Origin: Ampullaceana balthica
Lineage: Eukaryota; Mollusca; Gastropoda; Lymnaeidae
Direction of reading: 5' to 3'
Length of the DNA stretch: 64,000 bases
Assembly: GCA_944989445.1 (NCBI GenBank)
Contig: CALYLW010000563.1
Span: 198,501 to 262,500 of the forward strand
The position numbers and the translations under genes were made by a program. Of the stretch, positions 59,041 to 64,000 are shown piece by piece (within the stretch, counting starts at the first letter, position 1; each line of letters begins with the position of its first letter). A model generated the notes under the pieces. The model was not told the origin of the DNA, made no database searches, and saw nothing but the letters and a program-made list of their open reading frames with translations.

Positions 59041-59765
59041 GTCACATTGGTACAATGACACATTGGTACAACGACACATTGGTACAACGACACATTGGTG
59101 ACACAGTGGTACAACAGTGACACAGTGGTACAACAGTGACACAGTGGTACAACAGTGACACATTGGTACAACAGTGACACAGTGGTACAACAATGACACA
59201 GTGGTACAACAGTGACACAGTGGTACAACAATGACACAGTGGTACAACAATGACAAATTGATACAACAATGACACAGTGGTACACCAATGACACATTGAT
59301 ATAACAGGGACACATTGGTTCAACAATGACACAGTGGTACCACAATGACACAGTTGTACAATGACACATTGATACAACAATGACACAGTGGTACCACAAT
59401 AACACAGTGGTACAATGACACATTGATACAACAGTGACACAGTGGTACAACAGTGACACAGTGGTACAACAATGACACATTGATACAACAGTGACACAGT
59501 GGTACAACAATGAAACATTGGTACAACAATGAAACATTGGTACAACAATGACACATTGGTACAACAATGACACAGTGGTACAACAATGAAACATTGGTAC
59601 AACAATGACACAGTGGTACAAAAATGACACATTGATACAACAATGAAACATTGGTACAACACCGACAGTGTCACAGTGGTACAACACTGCTACAGTGTCA
59701 TATTGGTACAACGCTGACCAGTGCTATAACACTGACACAATGCCACAACGGTGACCAAATGTTAT
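59041..59765. repeat. 19-bp minisatellite (~38 units)
   Basis: Unit ACACAGTGGTACAACAATG with ACATTGG/ACATTGA variants, joined directly to the 16-bp array through the shared GTGTCACA motif. Minus-strand ORFs here are artefacts. Confidence 0.95.
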
Positions 59766-59805
59766 CAGTGGTAAATACCTAATCAAACTACTAACTACTG
59801 GGGGC

Positions 59806-60045
59806 GAGTCTAGTTTGTTACTCTATGTATCGTCCATAGTCTAGTTTGCTTGTCTATGTGTCGGGCATAGTCTAGTTTTTTAGTCTATGTGTTGGGCATA
59901 GTCTAGTTTGTTAGTCTATGTGTTGCGCATAGTCTAATTTGTTAGTCTATTTATCAGGCATAGTCTAGCTTGTTAGTCTATTCATCAGGCATAGTCTAGC
60001 TTGTTAGTCTATGTATCAGGCATAGTCTAATTTGTTAGTCTATGT
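59806..60045. repeat. 31-bp minisatellite (~7 units)
   Basis: Unit contains GCATAGTCTAGTTTGTTAGT and CTATGTATCAG. Confidence 0.92.
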
Positions 60046-60324
60046 TTTTTTCAATGAATATGGTTGAGATAATTGCCTTTGTTATGTGTAGTTTTAAGTC
60101 GACGCTGCGATAATTGCAGAACTTAAACTTCTCTGTTGGATTTATTGCACACTTTCAATCTCAGAATTACCCTCTGTTATGAACATGTGTTATAGTGTTG
60201 AATTACCTGCTCTTGACTAATGTTGCGTTTTTGTCCCTGAAAGATAGTCGCCAATCTGTAGGGCGTGAGCATTTAAAGTAGATGTAAATAAAACCCACAA
60301 ATTATAAATGTGACTCATGAGTCC
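60046..60324. other. intron sequence
   Basis: I see nothing in it. Confidence 0.5.
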
Positions 60325-61655
60325 TTGTGTATAGATTGGGTTTTGGACCTTGTGTACAGATTGGGTTTTGTACCTTGTGTATAGATTGGGTTTTGGACCT
60401 TGTGTATAGATTGGGTTTTGGACCTTGTGTACAGATTGGGTTTTGGACCTTGTGTATAGATTGGGTTTTGGACCTTGTGTACAGATTGGGTTTTGGACCT
60501 TGTGTACAGATTGGGTTTTGGACCTTGTGTATAGATTGGGTTTTGGACCTTGTGTATAGATTGGGTTTTGGACCTTGTGTACAGATTGGGTTTTGGACCT
60601 TGTGTACAGATTGGGTTTTGGACCTTGTGTACAGATTGGGTTTTGGACCTTGTGTATAGATTGGGTTTTGGACCTTGTGTACAGATTGGGCGTTGGACCT
60701 TGTGTACAGATTGGGCGTTGGACCTTGTGTATAGATTGGGCGTTGGACCTTGTGTACAGATTGGGCGTTGGACCTTGTGTACAGATTGGGCGTTGGATCT
60801 TGTGTATAGATTGGGCGTTGGACCTTGTGTATAGATTGGGTTTTGGACCTTGTGTACAGATTGGGCGTTGGACCTTGTGTATAGATTGGGTTTTGGACCT
60901 TGTGTACAGATTGGGCGTTGGACCTTGTGTATAGATTGGGTTTTGGACCTTGTGTATAGATTGGGTGATGGACCTTGTGTATAGATTGGGCGATAGACCT
61001 TGTGTATAGATTGGGCGATGGACCTTGTGTATAGATTGGGCGATGGACCTTGTGTATAGATTGGGCGATGGACCTTGTGTATAGATTGGGCGATGGACCT
61101 TGTGTATAGATTGGGCGATGGACCTTGTGTATAGATTGGGCGATGGACCTTGTGTATAGATTGGGCGATGGACCTTGTGTATTGATTGGGCGATGGACCT
61201 TGTGTATAGATTGGGCGATGGACCTTGTGTATAGATTGGGCGATGGACCTTGTGTATAGATTGGGCGATGGACCTTGTGTATAGATTGGGCGATGGACCT
61301 TGTGTATAGATTGGGCGATGGACCTTGTGTATAGATTGGGCGATGGACCTTGTGTATAGATTGGGCGATGGACCTTGTGTATAGATTGGGCGATGGACCT
61401 TGTGTATAGATTGGGCGATGGACCTTGTGTATCGTTTGGGTTTTGGACCTTGTGTATAGATTGGGCGATGGACCTTGTGTATAGATTGGGCGATGGACCT
61501 TGTGTATAGATTGGGCGATGGACCTTGTGCATTGGTTGGACGTTGGACCTTGTGTATAGATTGCGTTTTGGACCTTGTGTATAGATTGGGCGTTGGACCT
61601 TGTGTATGGATTGGGTTTCGGACCTTGGGTATAGATTGGGCGTTGGACCTTGCTC
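60325..61655. repeat. 25-bp minisatellite (~53 units) in variant blocks
   Basis: Unit ACCTTGTGTATAGATTGGG + TTTTGG, GCGTTGG or GCGATGG. The TTTTGG form dominates 60325-60670, a mixture lies at 60670-60960, and the GCGATGG form dominates 60960-61520. The period is not a multiple of three, so three consecutive units cycle through all frames and long ORFs appear on both strands; none is coding. Confidence 0.96.
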
Positions 61656-61740
61656 AAACCCACCAATGAAAAACTGTCAACTCTGATGGGAAGCGCCATC
61701 CTCTTTCGTTTGAAGAAAAGTAATTGTCCCTAATTTCCCC

Positions 61741-61741
<1 letters not shown>

Positions 61742-61772
<31 letters not shown>

Positions 61773-61914
61773 GCTCTCTCTCTCTCTCTCTTGCAGCTTA
61801 CATTAAGACCTGCCTGACACTGCCTCTCTCTCTCTCTCCCTCTCTTGCAGCCTGCGGTAAGACCTGCCTGACCATGTCTCCCCCTCTCTCTCTCTTGCAG
61901 CCTGCGGTAAGACC
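61742..61914 (+). repeat. triplicated acceptor of p85-like coding exon 5
   Basis: Three tandem copies (spacing 54 and 50 bp) of a CT-rich tract, CTCTTGCAG and the first exon bases: AG at 61795-61796, 61849-61850 and 61899-61900. Copies 2 and 3 share CCTGCGGTAAGACCTGCC; copy 1 is diverged (CTTACATTAAGACCTGCC). Only copy 3 continues the C1 pattern and keeps the phase to exon 6; copies 1 and 2 would add 104 or 50 nt and shift the frame. Confidence 0.95.
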
Positions 61915-62007
61915 TGCCATTGCGCCTGTGCCCCGTTCACTATCAACACGACGCACTGCTCTCGGGATCGCAACGGTAGATCTGTCCAAAGCACGGACAC
62001 TGACCTG
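61901..62007 (+). CDS. p85-like gene, coding exon 5 (end of C1 zinc finger and linker)
   Basis: A 107-nt exon entering in phase 1 and leaving in phase 0. It encodes ACGKTCHCACAPFTINTTHC followed by a polar linker ending TDTDL. With exon 4 this gives C-x2-C-x4-H-x2-C (Cys123, Cys126, His131, Cys134), completing the C1 zinc ligands except that the last Cys comes at x9 (Cys144) instead of the usual x7. Cys130 and Cys132 are extra. The donor is GACCTG|GTGAGT at 62008. The acceptor choice is fixed by phase (see the triplicated acceptor). Confidence 0.82.
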
Positions 62008-62071
62008 GTGAGTCCAGTTTTAGCTCTTATCAGCGGCGACATCCGGAAATAGCCACAAGGATGAGAGGAAA

Positions 62072-62163
62072 TTTTCATGGCGAGATAATAATTGCTGGTT
62101 TTTCATGGGGAGATAATAATTGCTGGTTTTTCATGGCGAGATAATAATTGCTGGTTTTTCATG
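62072..62163. repeat. 28-bp tandem repeat (~3 units)
   Basis: Unit contains TTTTCATGGCGAGATAATAA and TTGCTGG, about 65 nt behind the exon 5 donor. Confidence 0.92.
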
Positions 62164-62736
62164 AATAGTAAACTTGATACTGCTAGAAACAATGACGTTC
62201 ACATGTTGACTTGAAATGGCCTTCAATAACTTCCACTGTTGACCATCTGCTTTCATCATCTCCCCAACAACAGCTGTCTCCACGTATCGTGACCCCCCTC
62301 CCCCACTCCCCTCCTGGACACCCTAACGCCAGCCACATCCCAATGGACCAATCAGTCAAGTTTATTATTGAAACAATCCCGCCATATTGATCCGAGTTTC
62401 AGCTCATGATTCAACAATATCTAGACAAAGTAGAAACAAGAGTTCAGATTAGGGGTCATTAATCTCTAGACAAAGTAGTAACGAGAGATCAGATTATGGG
62501 TCATTAATCTCTAGACAAAGTAGTAACGAGAGATCAGATTAGCGTAACATTTCATTGGTACCAAATTAACATACACAACAACACAATTGTATTTAAGTAT
62601 TATTTTGCTGGTTAAAAATAAAAAGATTATTTAATAGATTAAAGAAGTCAATTGAAACAGGCGGTCGTTAAAATGTTACACAACCTTTTTAAAAACATAA
62701 TAAAGTATTTACTTAGGTTATTTAAAACAAAAATTC
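62164..62736. other. intron 5 with a 45-bp triplicate
   Basis: Contains three copies of a 45-bp unit at about 62409-62545 (TCTAGACAAAGTAGTAACGA, GAGATCAGATTA, GGGTCATT). Otherwise I see nothing. Confidence 0.8.
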
Positions 62737-62864
62737 CTGTCATGTTTGACCCTCTGTTCCAGCCTATATCAGAATGGAGTGTGTCTAGAATTGTTGTATG
62801 TTGTCATGGTTACCCCTCTGTTCCAGCCTATATCAGAATGGAGTGTGGCTAACGTAGTGGAGTG
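62737..62864 (+). repeat. duplicated acceptor of p85-like coding exon 6 (64 bp x2)
   Basis: Two tandem 64-bp copies, each with CCCTCTGTTCCAG or CCCCTCTGTTCCAG followed by CCTATATCAGAATGGAGTGTG: acceptors at 62762 and 62826. The copies are identical for over 30 nt around the splice site. Use of the first adds 64 nt, shifts the frame and runs into TAA at 62850-62852. Confidence 0.95.
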
Positions 62865-62961
62865 GATGGCTGCCGCCAACCTGTATCGTTATGCTGAGCT
62901 GTTCAGTGACAGGCAGATCACAGGCCGAGACCTGCTGAACATGGATGAGGACAAACTCAGG
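62827..62961 (+). CDS. p85-like gene, coding exon 6 (SAM domain, N-terminal part)
   Basis: A 135-nt exon of 45 complete codons: PISEWSVANVVEWMAAANLY, RYAELF, DRQITGRDLLNMDEDKLR. The W(S)V..V..W....L..Y...F....I.G..LL.L....L pattern is a SAM domain (helices 1 to 4); the last helix must lie in the next exon. It enters and leaves in phase 0, after CTGTTCCAG (AG 62825-62826) and before CTCAGG|GTGAGT at 62962. SAM domains mediate oligomerisation or protein binding. I do not associate a SAM or a C1 domain with human p85, so the gene assignment rests on the SH3 domain. Confidence 0.85.
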
Positions 62962-62976
62962 GTGAGTCCTGCAAGA

Positions 62977-64000
62977 GTTAATGTTAGGTTTGCCCATAGT
63001 GGAGGTAGCATCAGTTAAAGTTAGGTTTGTCCATAGTGGAGGTAGCATCAGTTAAAGTTAGGTTTGCCCATAGTGGAGGTAGCATCAGTTAATGTTAGGT
63101 TTGTCCATAGTGGAGGTAGCATCAGTTAAAGTTAGGTTTGTCCATAGTGGAGGTAGCATCAGTTAAAGTTAGGTTTGTCCATAGTGGAGGTAGCATCAGT
63201 TAAAGTTAGGTTTGCCCATAGTGGAGGTAGCATCAGTTAAAGTTAGGTTGGTCCATAGTGGAGGTAGCATCAGTTAAAGTTAGGTTTGTCCATAGTGGAG
63301 GTAGCATCAGTTAAAGTTAGGTTTGTCCATAGTGGAGGTAGCATCAGTTAATGTTAGGTTTGCCCATAGTGGAGGTAGCATCAGTTAAAGTTAGGTTTGC
63401 CCATAGTGGAGGTAGCATCAGTTAAAGTTAGGTTTGTCCATAGTGGAGGTAGCATCAGTTAAAGTTAGGTTTGTCCATAGTGGAGGTAGCATCAGTTAAA
63501 GTTAGGTTTGCCCATAGTGGAGGTAGCATCAGTTAAAGTTAGGTTGGTCCATAGTGGAGGTAGCATCAGTTAAAGTTAGGTTTGTCCATAGTGGAGGTAG
63601 CATCAGTTAAAGTTAGGTTTGTCCATAGTGGAGGTAGCATCAGTTAAAGTTAGGTTTGTCCATAGTGGAGGTAGCATCAGTTAATGTTAGGTTTGCCCAT
63701 AGTGGAGGTAGCATCAGTTAAAGTTAGGTTTGTCCATAGTGGAGGTAGCATCAGTTAATGTTAGGTTTGTCCATAGTGGAGGTAGCATCAGTTAATGTTA
63801 GGTTTGCCCATAGTGGAGGTAGCATCAGTTAAAGTTAGGTTGGTCCATAGTGGAGGTAGCATCAGTTAAAGTTAGGTTTGCCCATAGTGGAGGTAGCATC
63901 AGTTAAAGTTAGGTTGGTCCATAGTGGAGGTAGCATCAGTTAATGTTAGGTTTTCCCATAGTGGAGGTAGCATCAGTTAAAGTTAGGTTTGTCCATAGTG
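62977..64000. repeat. 37-bp minisatellite (~28 units), beginning 15 nt inside intron 6
   Basis: Unit contains GTTAAAGTTAGGTTTGTCCA and TAGTGGAGGTAGCATCA; variants are TTAATG/TTAAAG and GTCC/GCCC. It runs off the right edge. Confidence 0.96.

Noticed and set aside
59010..59711. Cys/Val-rich minus-strand ORFs resembling membrane proteins
   Set aside because: A 19-bp array translated in all frames; hydrophobicity is a property of the unit.
60302..61699. 465- and 405-codon minus-strand ORFs
   Set aside because: They are a 25-bp array read in rotating frames; no start context, splice sites or non-repeat domain.
61724..62011. Ser/Leu-rich ORF across the CT tract
   Set aside because: It is the frame produced by reading the polypyrimidine tracts and the second acceptor copy; it breaks the C1 pattern and the phase to exon 6.

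Overview
This is eukaryotic, intron-rich, AT-rich nuclear DNA, most likely from a mollusc and probably a gastropod (inference from the LINE/SINE, hAT, mariner and KRBA2-like integrase families; the species cannot be named). There are no long genuine ORFs. The two recognisable host genes are split into short exons with consensus splice sites, and by my hand tally roughly 40% of the window is minisatellite. Nearly all long ORFs that can be drawn here are stop-free frames through those arrays.

Layout. 1-10593: one 33-bp tandem array of about 321 units that runs off the left edge. 10578-13040: minus strand, exons 4, 3 and 2 of methylthioadenosine phosphorylase (MTAP), with an antisense LINE remnant in intron 2. 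13.1-26.5 kb: transposon-rich sequence with a complete 2.6-kb hAT element carrying an exact 8-bp target duplication, MITE-like repeats, an internally deleted LINE and a tRNA-Val-like sequence. 26.6-64 kb: plus strand, the 5' part of a PI3-kinase regulatory subunit (p85)-like gene. Six coding exons splice in consistent phase (205 codons) and give an SH3 domain, a C1 zinc finger and the start of a SAM domain. Its introns hold more than 25 minisatellites, a gag-only LTR element, a tRNA-derived SINE, a 4-kb KRBA2/Ginger-like transposon, a short hAT and a mariner remnant.

Main observation. Several minisatellites are copies of this locus's own splice sites. The 33-bp unit is 17 nt of the end of MTAP exon 4 plus 16 nt of intron 4, so the array holds 320 intact CAG|GTAGGT donor sites. 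A 48-bp array copies the donor of p85-like exon 3, with GT changed to GC in every downstream copy. The acceptor plus exon start is triplicated at exon 5 and duplicated at exon 6. Arrays also begin 4 to 15 nt inside the introns behind MTAP exon 3 and p85-like exon 6. In the cases worked out, only the boundary copy that the gene uses keeps the reading frame; the extra copies lead to a stop or a frameshift. Splice-site-anchored tandem amplification at two adjacent genes is the most unusual feature of the window.

Limits: MTAP exon 1 and exons 5 onward, and the p85-like gene beyond the SAM domain, were not found or lie outside the window. No search or alignment was run.
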